Position numbers and translations under genes: made by a program. The notes below the pieces were generated by a model. That model saw nothing but the letters and a program-made list of their open reading frames with translations, was not told the origin of the DNA and searched no databases. This document shows, in pieces, positions 1 to 12,196 of a stretch of 64,000 nt of DNA. Position 1 is the first letter of the stretch; every line of letters starts with the position of its first letter. The stretch is from positions 1,240,001-1,304,000 of the forward strand of contig WIUZ02000005.1 of NCBI GenBank assembly GCA_015956445.1. The letters are read 5' to 3'. Origin of the DNA: Thelephora terrestris (lineage: Eukaryota > Basidiomycota > Agaricomycetes > Thelephorales > Thelephoraceae).

Positions 1-599
1 ATAAGAGGAAATTTGATGGATTTTTAGGAAATATTTGATGGATTACCAAAAAAGGAAATTTTGATGGCTTACATAAGCAGCTCAAAAATGCTTTTTGCAA
101 AAATTACCAAAAAAGGAAATTTCCATTTTGGGAAAGAGTTTCCAAAAAAGGAAGTTTTGATGGCTTACATAAGCAACTCAAAAATGATTCTGGCAAAAAT
201 TACCAAAAAAGAAATTTTCCTAAAAAGGAAATTATATGCTAGAAAATTCGGAAAAATGCCAGAAAAATCCTAAAAAATACTGAAAAAATTCCCACACGTC
301 TAGAAAGTGCCCAAAATGGTAAATTATTCCCAGAAATATTCAAAAGATTGTTTTTCTGGCTGGAAAAATCAGGAAAAAATTCCAAAAATTCCAGAGTATA
401 GATAAATATTTTATATAAATTATTCTAATTTTTTTGGTCCATTGAATAGCCCATAATTTCAATATTAATATATTTTTTGCCCAAAAAATTCATAACAATC
501 TCCAAAAAATAGATAAAAATAGGAAAATACAAATATATCTGTAATATTCATTATATCATGAAGTACAGACCAGTTTGTGGTCATAAACTAGCCCTAAAC

Positions 600-900
600 C
601 TAGTCCTGGACCTAACCTAACCTAACCTAGCCTAACCTTAACTCTAACCCTAACCTAGACCTAAACCTACACCTAACCTAAACCTAAACCTAACCTAACC
701 TGACCTGACCTAACCTAACCTAACCTAACCTAACCTAACCTAACCTAACCTAACCTAACCTAACCTAACCTAACCTAAACCTAACCTAACCTAACCTAAC
801 CCCAAACCTAACCTGCCCTACACCCAGCCTGCCCCAAACCTATCCTAGCGCCAAACCTAAACCTAAACCTAAACCTAACCTGCCCTAAACCTAACTCTGA
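600..900 (+). repeat. (CCTAA)n telomere-like array, left arm of A
   Basis: Nearly uninterrupted CCTAA (TTAGG on the other strand) units lie at about 705-790, flanked by degenerate CCTAAA, CCTGA and CCCTAA variants. The mirror copy is at about 2000-2280. The unit is 5 bp, not the TTAGGG usual in fungi. It lies inside a mobile palindrome, so it is an interstitial array and not a chromosome end. Confidence 0.85.
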
Positions 901-919
901 CCTGGCCTAGTTCAGCCTT

Positions 920-945
920 ATCTTATCTTATCTTATCTATCTTAT
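920..945 (+). repeat. (TTATC)n short tandem repeat
   Basis: Runs of TTATC/GATAA units occur here and in the mirror position at about 1935-1962. The same motif recurs in element B (about 46580 and 47580) and at 21597-21640. It is a shared building block of the foldback elements. Confidence 0.8.
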
Positions 946-3353
946 TCTGTCTTACCTACCCTAGACCCAACCTAACCTGACATAGTCAACTTAACCTGGT
1001 CCACCACAGATCACCCAACCTAACCTAAAGTGGTCTACCTGACCTAGACTGATGCAACTTGAGTTTATCTCTTCTAATCAGCTGTTATACTATCTGGCCT
1101 TAATCTAAATACCGTAGCTAACCAACATCTAACCCAACCTCACCTGGCTCACCAGCAAGTAACTGGGCTACAGGAACACACCGTGAGCTGCACCATCCCA
1201 TATCCTATATCCAACTGTCACTCAAACACAAGAACTGTGGTGGACCTACAAGTTAGTGGACCCATAAGCCCACAGACCCACAAGTATAGGCTGTTCACTC
1301 AGTGGAAACATCTGTTATCCATCCTCACTCACGTACCACCCTCACCCTGTGTTCTGTGCCAGACTGCAACTTCACCACAGCTCATGTTCAGCCACCTAGC
1401 TAAACCCATGTACAATCAGGTCTACAAATCCATGGATCCATAACAAGTAGTCTATCACCCTGACTTGCAGGTTCAGCTAGGTGGCTGAACATGAGCTGTG
1501 GTGAAGTTGCAGTCTGGCACAGAACACAGGGTGAGGGTGGTACGTGAGTGAGGATGGATAACAGATGTTTCCACTGAGTGAACAGCCTATACTTGTGGGT
1601 CTGTGGGCTTATGGGTCCACTAACTTGTAGGTCCACCACAGTTCTTGTGTTTGAGTGACAGTTGGATATAGGATATGGGATGGTGCAGCTCACGGTGTGT
1701 TCCTGTAGCCCAGTTACTTGCTGGTGAGCCAGGTGAGGTTGGGTTAGATGTTGGTTAGCTACGGTATTTAGATTAAGGCCAGATAGTATAACAGCTGATT
1801 AGAAGAGATAAACTCAAGTTGCATCAGTCTAGGTCAGGTAGACCACTTTAGGTTAGGTTGGGTGATCTGTGGTGGACCAGGTTAAGTTGACTATGTCAGG
1901 TTAGGTTGGGTCTAGGGTAGGTAAGACAGAATAAGATAGATAAGATAAGATAAGATAAGATAAGGCTGAACTAGGCCAGGTCAGAGTTAGGTTTAGGGCA
2001 GGTTAGGTTTAGGTTTAGGTTTAGGTTTGGCGCTAGGATAGGTTTGGGGCAGGCTGGGTGTAGGGCAGGTTAGGTTTGGGGTTAGGTTAGGTTAGGTTAG
2101 GTTTAGGTTAGGTTAGGTTAGGTTAGGTTAGGTTAGGTTAGGTTAGGTTAGGTTAGGTTAGGTTAGGTTAGGTCAGGTCAGGTTAGGTTAGGTTTAGGTT
2201 TAGGTTAGGTGTAGGTTTAGGTCTAGGTTAGGGTTAGAGTTAAGGTTAGGCTAGGTTAGGTTAGGTTAGGTCCAGGACTAGGTTTAGGGCTAGTTTATGA
2301 CCACAAACTGGTCTGTACTTCATGATATAATGAATATTACAGATATATTTGTATTTTCCTATTTTTATCTATTTTTTGGAGATTGTTATGAATTTTTTGG
2401 GCAAAAAATATATTAATATTGAAATTATGGGCTATTCAATGGACCAAAAAAATTAGAATAATTTATATAAAATATTTATCTATACTCTGGAATTTTTGGA
2501 ATTTTTTCCTGATTTTTCCAGCCAGAAAAACAATCTTTTGAATATTTCTGGGAATAATTTACCATTTTGGGCACTTTCTAGACGTGTGGGAATTTTTTCA
2601 GTATTTTTTAGGATTTTTCTGGCATTTTTCCGAATTTTCTAGCATATAATTTCCTTTTTAGGAAAATTTCTTTTTTGGTAATTTTTGCCAGAATCATTTT
2701 TGAGTTGCTTATGTAAGCCATCAAAACTTCCTTTTTTGGAAACTCTTTCCCAAAATGGAAATTTCCTTTTTTGGTAATTTTTGCAAAAAGCATTTTTGAG
2801 CTGCTTATGTAAGCCATCAAAATTTCCTTTTTTGGTAATCCATCAAATATTTCCTAAAAGGGAATTTCCTTTTTAGGAAAGACCCCTCCAAAAGCATTTT
2901 TGAGATGCTTATGTAAGCCATCAAAATTTCCCAAAAAGGAAATTCAATATCAAAATCATTTTTGAGTTGCTTATGTAAGCCATCAAAAATTTCTCTTTTG
3001 GGAAATTTTGATCGGAAATTCCCACAGTCCATTTTTCATTTTCTGCCCTCCCTGACACCCGTGGGAATTTTCTAATAATTTTTGGAATTTTTCCAGAATT
3101 TTCCAGAATTTTCCAGAATTTTTTAATTTTTATTATATAAGCAATCCACTCTCCCGGGCCACCCACACTGTCGGCACCTGCCTAATTGGGAGCACCAGTG
3201 CCCAGTAAGCTGGGTCCCAGTCCCCCCCATAATTTCCATTAAAACTTTATGAGTAAAATATCCCCCCTCAGGCCATTCAAAAACTCATGAGAAAAATCAT
3301 TTAAATTTGCGACAAAAACTCCTAAACATTAATGTTTTTAATAAGGACTACTG

Positions 3354-5446
3354 GTGTACTTGTTCCCAAGGTTGATAAAGTTCCCAGGAAAGTCGACCAG
3401 TTTTATCTTGGAGGCCTCGACCTCGATGACCGCAATGTCTTGTGTGTACTGCTGTGGTTCGGTGCCAACACCGACGGTGATTTCTGGAGAAAATACAACA
3501 TGGCCGAGGGTCCGGCTCTCGTCAGTGGACCATTGCCCTGAGAGCTCCTCACTGGGGGCAAGGGGTCAAATACCCAGTGGGTACATGCTGAATACATTGT
3601 GATCACAGTCAAAAAGTGATCACAATGTGCCCAGTGGGGAAAATTTGAATACATTCAAAATGTACCTGGCCATGTGAACCCAATGTGCCCAGTGGGCACA
3701 TTTTGATTGTGATCACAATGTACCCATCAATGTGATCTCAATGTGCCCACTGGGGACATTTTGATTGCGATCACAATGTACACATCAATGTGATCTCAAT
3801 GTGCCTGCTGTGCACATTTTAATTTCTTTCACAATGTCCCCATCAATGTGTTCCCAATGTACCCAGCTCATTACATAATAGTTTCTTTCACAATGTTGTC
3901 CACAATGTGTCCAGCATGTGGCTGAGCCACTCATTCAAAATTCTTTCACAAAGTATCCAGTGATGTGTCTAGAATGTGTACAGCCATACACATAGTGATT
4001 TCTTTGAAAGTTCATGATGAAATTGAACAATATTGTGATTACATTGTGATTACTTCAAAAAGAACCCCCTGGGGACATTATGGACACATCACTGAATAAT
4101 CTTTGAAAGAATTTTGAATGAGTGGCTCAGCCACATGCTGGACACATTGTGGACAACATTGTGAAAGAAACTATTATGTAATGAGCTGGGTACATTGGGA
4201 ACACATTGATGGGGACATTGTGAAAGAAATTAAAATGTGCCCACTTGGCACATTGGGTTCACATGGCCAGGTACATTTTGAATGTATTCAAATTTTCCCC
4301 ACTGGGCACATTGTGATCACTTTTTGACTGTGATCACAATGTATTCAGCATGTACCCACTGGGTATCTGACCCCTTGCCCCCAGTGCCTGGTGGAAGGTC
4401 GTGAGAGACTGTGCCCGCTGCGCTGCTTTCCTCTTCTCAAGTTCGGCATCCTCGCATATCTTCTGAGAGTTGGTGTCATCCTGACCTGCTACCCCAGCTA
4501 TACGGCTCTCCTGGCTAGCGATAATTGTGTCCTGGTCTTCAATCTCTCTCTTGATGAGGAGGAGATGCTCCTGGAATGACGCTTCACTAAGGACTAGGAC
4601 ATTGTGGTGTGGCTGGCTCTTGTTAATGTGTTCGAAGTGATTATTCTGAGCCTGAGGGAAGAGAACATGGCGGGCGGTGACCAAGTAAAGCTTGTCGAGG
4701 CCAGTGACCGCAATGAAGAACCCAGCGGTCCCTTCAGCCCATGGGGTGGCCTTTGCACAGATGGTGATGCCGAGGGAGGTGGTGAAGGGCTCGCGAAGGG
4801 TTGCTGTGGGGTCAATGATATTGGTGGGCTCAAGGAATCGGGGAGAAACCATCTGGATGATGTTGGAGTTGCACAGCTCAACCTCAACATCCGTGATACC
4901 GTGCTCGAGTAGAAGTTGCTTGCATTGAACAGCTACCTTGATTCCGACCTCGTAAGAAAGGCAGGCGTGACGAACCCAAACGCCAATCCAAAGGACAAGG
5001 TATCCATCGCTCGCAGGCTCATCGTCGTGGGCGATATGGACGATATCAGTACTCGACCAGTCAACCTGATTCTGCTCCAGGATGTTGTGAACCTTGAACG
5101 CGAGGTTATCCTCCCATAACCCGCTGAGGAGATGGTGTTGCTCTGGAATCCTAAGCTCCTTGTTTCGCAGGTATGACTCGGGGCCTGAGGGTGGGAACCA
5201 TGGAGTGCCTGTCTGGGCAATCAGGTGTGGCTTGGAAGGCAGCCCGTTGTAAAAATGCTCTGCCTCCGCTTTAGAGGGATGGGATGGAATGGGGGGAGCT
5301 TCAGAGCCACTAAAAGTTACCCCTGACATGATGGTCATGAAAGAAGTGAAGTTGTGTCCATCGTGGACATCGTTCTGTGTTGAGCGTTGCCACCTCACGG
5401 CCCCTTCCACTAACATTCTGGATAGTGGAAAAGAGGAATTTACCAA
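3354..5446 (-). pseudogene. Gene P, 5' part: trypsin-like family protein, split
   Basis: Reading on the minus strand from about 5446 gives a protein of an Agaricomycete family with a trypsin-like fold. SKAEAEHFYNGLPSKPHLIA opens the conserved part and LWEDNLAFKVHNIL follows. LVTARHVLF would hold the catalytic His and YTQDIAVIEV the Asp. The frame is interrupted by the foldback at 3550-4386. Removing it with one CCT duplication joins TTFHQ to ELSGQWSTDESRTLGHVV in frame. At 3353 the gene stops against element A after INLGNKY; the next residues, YTSAEL, are found at 41368 on the other strand. The true start may be an internal Met near 5340. The family assignment rests on recalled family features. 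Confidence 0.75.
3550..4386. mobile_element. CACTG..CAGTG foldback element, subfamily I
   Basis: An 837-bp near-perfect palindrome beginning CACTGGGGGCAAGGGGTC and ending in its reverse complement. It is flanked by the 3-bp duplication CCT (3547-3549 and 4387-4389). It is built from short units such as CACATTGTGATCAC and contains no transposase. CACTG ends with 3-bp TSDs match the CACTA/EnSpm superfamily (established for the superfamily, inferred here). It sits inside gene P, whose frame is restored by its removal. Confidence 0.85.
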
Positions 5447-5640
5447 CTACAGGCCACTCTGTCTTGTATATAACCGTCCAGCCGAATGTTGAACTTTCAA
5501 CTTATCTCTCGATCCCGGGGTGACCCAACAGGATCACACTCTTTGAACTTCACTGTAACTGATCATTGTCATCCCTTCTCTTCCCTTTACCACCACCATC
5601 CCACTTTAGCGCTCAGCCAATTTCTCTTGTTACTGTACTC
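5447..5640. promoter_or_regulatory. Intergenic: gene P upstream region and LINE 5' region
   Basis: The minus strand has a TATATAC-like box at about 5467-5474, close to the first Met of gene P. To the right is sequence leading into LINE ORF1. No further gene is visible. Confidence 0.35.
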
Positions 5641-7962
5641 ATGTCTCATCCAGGTCAATCTCCTGATAACCCTGGCTCTCACAACCCTCTGGAAGGGACC
5701 CACAGTCTGCAGATTGTCTCCCCAAAACCTAAGTCTCCGATCCGCACTGGATTCGCACTTACAGGTCCAGGCGACCCCCACGCCAACACCACAGAATTCA
5801 CCTTTGTTCCTTCTTCCCCTTTCCCCAAGTCTGCCGTCAGGCTCTCGACCCTCCAACATATCCCACCTTTTACGGACGGATTGCAGGGTACCAACAAGAG
5901 GAAGGACAGACCCAACCCACCCACTCTTAACTTAAACGACCCGGTTTCTTTCCCTCGCCCTGCTTCCGTTGCGGGTTCGCGTGCGAACTCACCAGACTCC
6001 GTTAAAAAACCAAAAACAGCACATGCCAAAATCTCACAAACAAAGTCCATGGGCAAGAGGAGAATGTCCCTCCGCCTCAACGCTTCTCTCCCCTCCTCCC
6101 CTATCATCAGTCGTCGCATTTCCTCCACAGACCCGGACAGGAACATTCGCGAACAAGAATCTATGGACATAACTCGTAGGATGCAAGAACACCTCGCCTC
6201 TCGGGAACGCATGCGTGAACACGCGGATATCCTCGAGTTCACCTCACTCAATCCGCCTGCTATCCCTAACCCTTTTTCCCCTGCACAATCAGGCACCCCC
6301 ATTTCCGGATGGGAACCCACGCCGATACCTCAACCCCCTACACTCTAGAAACAGGAGTCTGCCTCGACCTTCGAGATTGACGCTCATATCTGTCCCATCA
6401 CGGGACTGCCCCTCTTCCTCTCCCCCTCAGCCTCTCCTGGCCTCTCGTATGTGGCCCCGGAGTATGCACAACCCACCCCCATGCCTGGCCCACGGGATCA
6501 AATACGATCTGCAACACCAACTTTTGTACCTTCCATCCTCCAATGCCTCGACGTCCAAGTGGGTTTTGTCTCGCGAGATGACGGATTGGGCTACATCCAA
6601 GAACACAAAGAACGAATTGCCGCAGTCGTCACTGACCAATCATTCAAAGCTTCCATCAGGGCCATTGATGGTGGTGACATGTCCGGAGACCCTAAATCCA
6701 AAGTCATCATCAACAGAAGATTTTTTTCCGAACCTGTTTTGGCAATTGATACTGACACAGTCCACATCCCTTCCGACAGAACCGTCCATACTCTGGAAAT
6801 CCCCATCCCTCCTGGCCCACTCCCCTGTGCCAACTCTGCAACAATCGAGACTAGGCTCACTAATCTCTCAGTGGCCGTCAATGGCCTCCTCGATAACAGC
6901 GCCATTCTCCTCCACCACCAAGAATTCGCAATGGGACAGAACCTCGTCAATGGGGCCATCCTGCAATCCAATGACAACAATCTCAAGACTATCAACTCCC
7001 ACCTCGACGCTAGACTTGAACAGCTATGCGAAGACCACAAGACCCTCCATGAGTACGTCGGCGAGTCTGCCAGACATACGGGACAAGCCGTCGGCCAATT
7101 AATTGACGGCTCTAACCAACAACGAGATGCCATCCTTCGCCTAGCTGCTGCGGTTTACAACAGAACGGACGAACTCGAGCGCATTGTCAAAGAACAACCC
7201 CAACCTGTCCTGGATACTAAATCTGCCATAGACTCACTGGCTACCCACATGGCGGCCATGCAGAAATCATTGTCTGACATGGAGAAAAGACTCAACTCCC
7301 TTCACAACAATCTCGCCGACCCCTCCTCACAACACCACAATGTCCACACACTGGTCTCTTCCCCACCCCCCTCTAGGGCAAACACCCCTCGACTCAAGAC
7401 ACCAACCCCTAGACCTTCCACTCCCAAGATCTCAACCAAACCTCCCTACAACCCCGCAACCCATAAAACCGAACTCAACGATGACCAATACGTCACATGC
7501 TTCCAAAGCAACCTTCACAAAGGTTTTGAATGGTTCGTCCAGAACGTCCGGGATCTGGACGACGACCACATAAGCTGGTGGGCCAGAGTAGTAAGCCTCG
7601 GAAGATGGGGATACATCAACGAAAAAGGATTCCCAACAGGCATAGGATGGGGCGTCCAAACACAGAGGAAACGCAACTTCCTGTATCTTTCTATTCAACA
7701 CGCCTTTGTCAGGCCGACGCGACCTCTACAGTTCAATAGCGCTCTTGCTATCCAAACCTTTCACACGCAGGGATCAAACACACAGTTATAACCCTGTTGC
7801 AAACCCAGGGATATCGGAAGTCTCTTCATAGACTAGATTGGAAAAGAGGAGAAAGAAGGAGACAAGGGTTTTCAGGCACTCTTGCTCTAAGCACACAGCA
7901 GTAGAGGTCACGGAGAGTCTGATGATAACAAATCTAAGGAGTACAGGCTAAACTACTCTGAG

Positions 7963-7971
7963 TATATATAC
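7963..7971 (-). promoter_or_regulatory. LTR-sense TATA box of E1a
   Basis: TATATATAC, about 255 bp from the TGTCAGG end and directed toward it. It is followed by an R-U5-like stretch without a long ORF. The same arrangement is seen in E1b (11397-11405). Confidence 0.5.
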
Positions 7972-8333
7972 TACTTAGATTTGTGACGTGACAGTGACAT
8001 GTAACTACCTTAAAAATACAAACACAGACAAACATGGTCCGTGCGCAGCACTGCATGGTCTGTGCGTTACGTGGTGACTAATGCTACAAATTATCAGCTG
8101 ATAAACGAAAGTGTGGCGGCCAATAGCAATTTGAGAGCATTACAAAGCAGTTACAAAGCATGACGTAGCCTGGGAATGTTCGGAAGGAATGTGGGTATGA
8201 CTGACTAACAGCCAATAGCAAAAGGGGAGCATATGACTAAAGATAGGGGCATATGATGTCATGTGGGTCATGCGCAGTAAACAATAGAAATGATGACTCA
8301 ACTCCTGAGTCGTGAAAGGGGCGTGGCATTTGG

Positions 8334-8340
8334 TATATAA
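8334..8340 (+). promoter_or_regulatory. TATA box of the E1a coiled-coil gene
   Basis: TATATAA lies about 60 bp upstream of the ATG at 8398. It is conserved in E1b (11026-11032, minus). Together with the opposing TATA at 7963 it makes a divergent promoter about 370 bp wide. The interval holds two copies of a CATGGTCYGTGCG motif (near 8034 and 8054) also seen at 33903 in E4. Confidence 0.6.
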
Positions 8341-9523
8341 CCAAAGGGGGTTGGATGACTGGTCTTCCAACAAACCCACCTTTGTTACACAGTCAACATG
8401 CCTCGTGCTTCTACTCGCAATCCCACCCGTCGCTCTTCCTCCTACTCTCCTGTTCAGGAGAGTAACTTCAACATCGACCGCTTCTCCCATGCCCGTCGTG
8501 ATCCATCCCACCCTTATCCCACTTTGGGAGCCGTTATGGATCGGACCGCCACCGCCGACCCTAATGAGGGGTTCTCTGATTTAGGTGGGGGCCCTGCTTG
8601 CGAATTCCGATCTAGGAAACCAAGCTAACTCCTTTTAGGTTTCAGGGACTTTCTCCAAGCTGCTCGTAGGGTGTCTCGGCGCAAGTTGGCGCGCATAGAG
8701 ACTAACCCTTATGCGAACGAACTCCTCAATAGGGGTGTTGAGTTCGTGACCGAATCCAACGAGACCTTCAACTCCGTGTTGGAGGCCAGCGTTCTCCATA
8801 CGGGGAACGTTGGGTCCATGTTAATGGACGAAGTGGCTCATGTTAATGAACGTATTGATGGTCGTCGTGAGGAGATAGAAGCATTGGAGAATTGGAAGGA
8901 AGATATGCAAGGCGTGATTCACGGGCAAGAGGATAGTGTTGTTTGGCAGGGGGCCGATATTGATTTGCTGAAGGTAAATGTGGGGTCGGGAGATATTTGA
9001 CTTTCTCTAACCCAACACTTCCTTCTAGGGAGAGGTGACTACTCTTAAGGACTTGGTCCGGGCTCTGGTTACCAAGACCGGAGAATTGGAGGATGATAAG
9101 GTAAGGGGTAGGGGTTGAAGGTTTTCAATATCTTCTAACCCTATTCCTTTAGGTTCGCCTTACCCGCCGTGTCTCCGAGTTGACCGGGGAGGTCCGGGAT
9201 CTCCAGAGGAAGTGCAACAAGCCGGAGGTCCGAGTGTGATGATTTCGCCGTTTACCCCCTTTCATTTCCTTTATCTAACGCCTCATCACCACTAAGTCAG
9301 TTGGTGCCTTGCCCTAAACACGGCGGTAAACTGTTTATTATGCAGTATGCTCTATGCTTAACGACTCAAAAGTCCAATACGTGGAACGTGCTACTAGTCA
9401 AGATACCCCAGAAGACCCGAGGTATAATACGTGAACATGTACCGGCGGACCTTCATACAAAGATCCCCCCTACTTGGCCCTCCGTTGCCCCTGGACGACT
9501 AGTAGATATTCAGGCTACCGACA

Positions 9524-9596
9524 ACAAGGGATGTATTAATAAGCGTCGCGCGCTGACCTCTCGCAGAAGTCAACCGGCTTATTAATCTGACCCTTG
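9524..9596 (+). other. Conserved stem-loop block, E1b copy
   Basis: CAAGGG..CCCTTG form an outer helix. An inner helix pairs ATTAATAAGC with GCTTATTAAT, and a hairpin pairs TGAC with GTCA around TCGCAGAA. The same block is at 12197-12268 (minus, E1a) and, with different but still pairing stem bases, at 16954-17026 in E2. It could be a structured RNA or a DNA signal. Confidence 0.5.
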
Positions 9597-9699
9597 GATT
9601 GGACTTATGAAAACCATTATGCTTTACGACTCATGGATCACGCGCAATAGACAGACAATATAGAAAATTCATTGGAAGCCAACAGTACAAAAGAGTTAT

Positions 9700-10966
9700 C
9701 TAATCAATATCTCTTCGGATCCTTTGTACCACTTCCAATGCCGACCTCACCAACTCCTCATTCAGCCAGTTCTGCTCCCGGATCTCATTCGGGTCTACGT
9801 CCGACAAGTCATCGTAATCTGGAAGCTCCGTATCAGAGTTTGGCTCACTATCGGGAACGAACTCGGCGTACGGATCATACTCCAGAGCAGGCCATTGACG
9901 GCGACTACCCCAAGGAGTAGATACGAATCCAGGACGAGGGGTGTCACGACGAACGACTCCCAGGTTCTGATAGAACTCGTCGCTCCCGATCTCGATAACC
10001 TCATCATCAACGGGAACCAACCTGTTCTCGTGACGAACCAACAAACGAGCGGGCGGCGACTCAGCCCGATTGGGAATTATCGGCGACCCGGCCCGATGCA
10101 GAACTTCCTCCCCCTCCTCTTCTTCGACTTGGACCTCCGACTCGTTACACCTCCTCTGGAGATCCCGGACTTCTCCGGTCAACTCGGAGACACGACGAGT
10201 AAGGCGAACCTAAAAAGGAATAGGGTTAGAAGATATCAAAAACCTTCAACCCCTACCCCTTACCTTATCGTCCTCCAACTCTCCGGTTTTGGTAACCAGA
10301 GCCCGGACCAAGTCCTTGAGAGTGGTCACCTCTCCCTAAAAGAAAGTTTGAGTCAGAAAGGTCCATTACTCCGGACCCAAACTTTCTTACCTTCAACAAA
10401 TCGATATCGGCCCCCTGCCGAACAACGGTATCTTCCTGTCCATGGATAACCCCCTGCATATCCTCCTTCCAGTTCTCCAGGGCTTCTATCTCCTCACGAC
10501 GACCATCAACTCGCTCATTAACATGAGCAATCTCATCCATCAACATAGACCCAACGTTACCCGTATGGATAATGCTGGCCTCCAACACGGAGTTGAAGGT
10601 CTCGTTGGTCTCAGTGACGAACTCGACACCCCTGTTAAGGAGTTCAGTCGCATAGGAGTTCGTCTCGATACGCGCCAACTTGCGCCGAGAAACCCTACGA
10701 GAAGCCTGGATGAAATCCCTAAAACCTAAGAGGAGTTAGCTTGGTTTCCTAAATCGGAATGCGCAAGCAGGGCCCCCACCTAAATCGGTAAAACCCTCAT
10801 TAGGGTCGGCGGTGGCGGTCCGGTCCATAACGGCTCCCAAGGTGGGATAAGGACGGGATGGATCCCGACGAGCATGGGAGAAGCGGTCGGTGTTGTAGTT
10901 GTTCTCCTGAACAGGAGAGTAAGAGGAAGAGCGACGAGTGGGTTGACGAGTAGAAGCTCGAGGCAT
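9700..10966 (-). CDS. E1b coiled-coil protein, intact spliced gene
   Basis: ATG at 10966; four exons as in the E1a gene; stop at 9700. The protein is about 370 residues. It has a basic N-terminus, a coiled-coil core (about residues 70-225), an acidic tail with SPIIPNRAESPPARLLVRHE, and the ending IRRDID. The 5' TATA is at 11026-11032, 60 bp upstream. Introns are GT..AG and about 50 bp, and splicing keeps the frame open across all junctions. The four-exon plan matches the genes of E2 and E3, which share the motif LTxDDELW and a coiled-coil exon; E1 lacks LTxDDELW but keeps the layout. No known family was recognised. Confidence 0.7.
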
Positions 10967-11396
10967 GTTGGCTGTGTGTAACAAAGGATGGTTTGTTGGG
11001 AGACCAGTCATCCAACCCCCTTTGGTTATATACCAAATGCCACGCCCCTTCCACGACTCAGGAGTTGAGTCATCATTTCTATTGTTCACTGTGCATGACC
11101 CACATGACATCATATGCCCCTTATCTTTAGTCATATGCTCCCCTTTTGCCATTGGCTGTTAGTCAGTCATACCCACATTCCTTCCGAACATTCCCAGGAT
11201 ACGTCATGCTTTGTAATTGCTCTGTAATGCTCTCAAATTGCTATTGGCCGCCACACTTTCGTTTATCAGCTGATAGTTTGTAGCATTAGTCACCACGTAA
11301 CGCACAGACCATGCAGTGCTGCATACGGACCATGTTTGTCTGTGTTTGTATCCATAGTGTAGTTACATGTGACGGTCACATCACAAATCTAAGTAG

Positions 11397-11405
11397 TATA
11401 TATAC
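11397..11405 (+). promoter_or_regulatory. LTR-sense TATA box of E1b
   Basis: TATATATAC, followed by about 255 bp of R-U5-like sequence ending CCTGACA at 11660. It is antisense to the coiled-coil gene of the same element. Confidence 0.5.
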
Positions 11406-12196
11406 TCGGAGTAGTTTAGCCTGTACTCCTTAGATTTGTTATCATCAGACTCTCCGTGACCTCTACTGCTGTGTGCTTAGAGCAAGAGTGCCTGAAGACC
11501 CTTGTCTCCTTCTTTCTCCTCTTCTCCAATCTAGTCTGTGAAGAGACTTCCGATATCCCTGGGTTTGCAACAGGGTTATAACTGTGTGTTTGCCCCCTGC
11601 GTGTGTAAGGTTTGGATAGCAAGAGTGCTATTGAACTGTAGAGGTCGCGTCGGCCTGACACCGAGTCGAAGAAGAGGAGCCGGAAGAGGTTCTGCATCGG
11701 GCCGGGTCGCCGATCATTCCTAACCGGGCTGAATCACCGCCCGCTCGTTTGTTGGTCCGTCACGAGAACAGGTTGGTTCCCGTCGATGATGAGGTCATTG
11801 AGATCGGGAGCGACGAATTCTACCAGAACGTAGGAGTCGTCCGTAGGGACACTCCTCGTCCTGAGTTCGTTTCTACTCCTTGGGGTAGTCGCCGTCAATG
11901 GCCTGCTCTGGAGTACGATCCGTACGCCGAGTTCGTTCCCGATAGTGAGCCGAACTCTGACACGGAGCTTCCAGATTACGATGACTTGTCGGACGTGGAT
12001 CCGAATGAGATCCGGGAGCAGAACTGGCTGAATGAGGAGTTGGTGAGATCGGCATTGGAAGTAGTACAAAGGATCCGAAGAGATATTGATTAGATAACTC
12101 TTTTGTACTGTCGGCTTCCAATGAATCTTCTTTCTATTTTGTCTATTGCGTGTGATCCATGAGTCGTAAAACATAATGATTTTCATAAGTCCAATC

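Larger units (their letters stand above)
1..3353. mobile_element. Palindromic foldback element A (left end outside window)
   Basis: Bases 1-1401 are repeated as reverse complement at about 1475-2880, with a spacer of about 70 bp. The arms differ by about 5 bp in total length, probably from repeat-unit number in the TTAGG-type array. Each arm carries AT-rich sub-repeats built on TTGATGGCTTACATAAGCA, a TTAGG/TTTAGG array and a GATAA run. The right side ends in a 238-bp terminal segment finishing ..AATAAGGACTACTG at 3353. This end abuts gene P with flank AGTACAC (read on the minus strand), which recurs at 41368. CAGTA-type ends with a 7-8 bp duplication resemble hAT elements, but no transposase is present, so the class is inferred. 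Small ORFs inside (61-273, 2608-2820) are only translated repeat. Confidence 0.75.
9235..11660. mobile_element. Element E1b, complete, inserted inverted in E1a
   Basis: A 2426-bp copy of E1, oriented opposite to E1a, between CCGAG duplications at 9230-9234 and 11661-11665. On the plus strand it starts TGTGATGATTTCGCC and ends CGGCCTGACA. The target is exon 4 of the E1a gene, so E1 has jumped into its own coding region. Its gene (10966-9700, minus) has no visible lesion. Similarity to E1a is high throughout, so both insertions are likely recent. Confidence 0.85.
8398..12093 (+). pseudogene. E1a coiled-coil gene, interrupted by E1b
   Basis: Exons: 8398-8584, 8639-8973, 9029-9100 and 9153-9234, continuing after E1b at 11666-12093. 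Introns are 50-55 bp with GT..AG ends. Joined across the CCGAG duplication, the frame stays open for 368 codons including the stop. The N-terminus is Arg/Ser/Pro-rich (MPRASTRNPTRRSSSYSPV). The middle is a predicted coiled coil (DEVAHVNERIDGRREEIEAL, RRVSELTGEVRDLQRK). The C-terminus is acidic (DSEPNSDTELPDYDDLSDVD) and ends QRIRRDID. I recognise no enzymatic domain. A Gag-like structural role or a DNA/RNA-bridging role is possible but unproven. Confidence 0.75.

Noticed and set aside
600-2290. A chromosome end or true telomere
   Set aside because: The arrays are interstitial, mirrored inside a palindrome, and repeated in element B 45 kb away.
61-2820. Mirrored 60-100 aa ORFs in A and B as genes
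   Set aside because: They translate sub-repeats and occur identically in both arms; no protein features.
1-2880. Palindromes as pure assembly or fold-back read artefacts
   Set aside because: In B a Tc1/mariner element with TA duplication lies in one arm only, and arm lengths in A differ by a few bases. Artefact cannot be fully excluded for A, whose left end is outside the window.
8398-9234. E-element genes as host genes duplicated by chance
   Set aside because: Their copies end at element boundaries with 5-bp duplications, so they move with the element.
9524-9596. Hammerhead or twister ribozyme
   Set aside because: The CUGANGA and GAAA cores of hammerhead, and the twister core, are not present.
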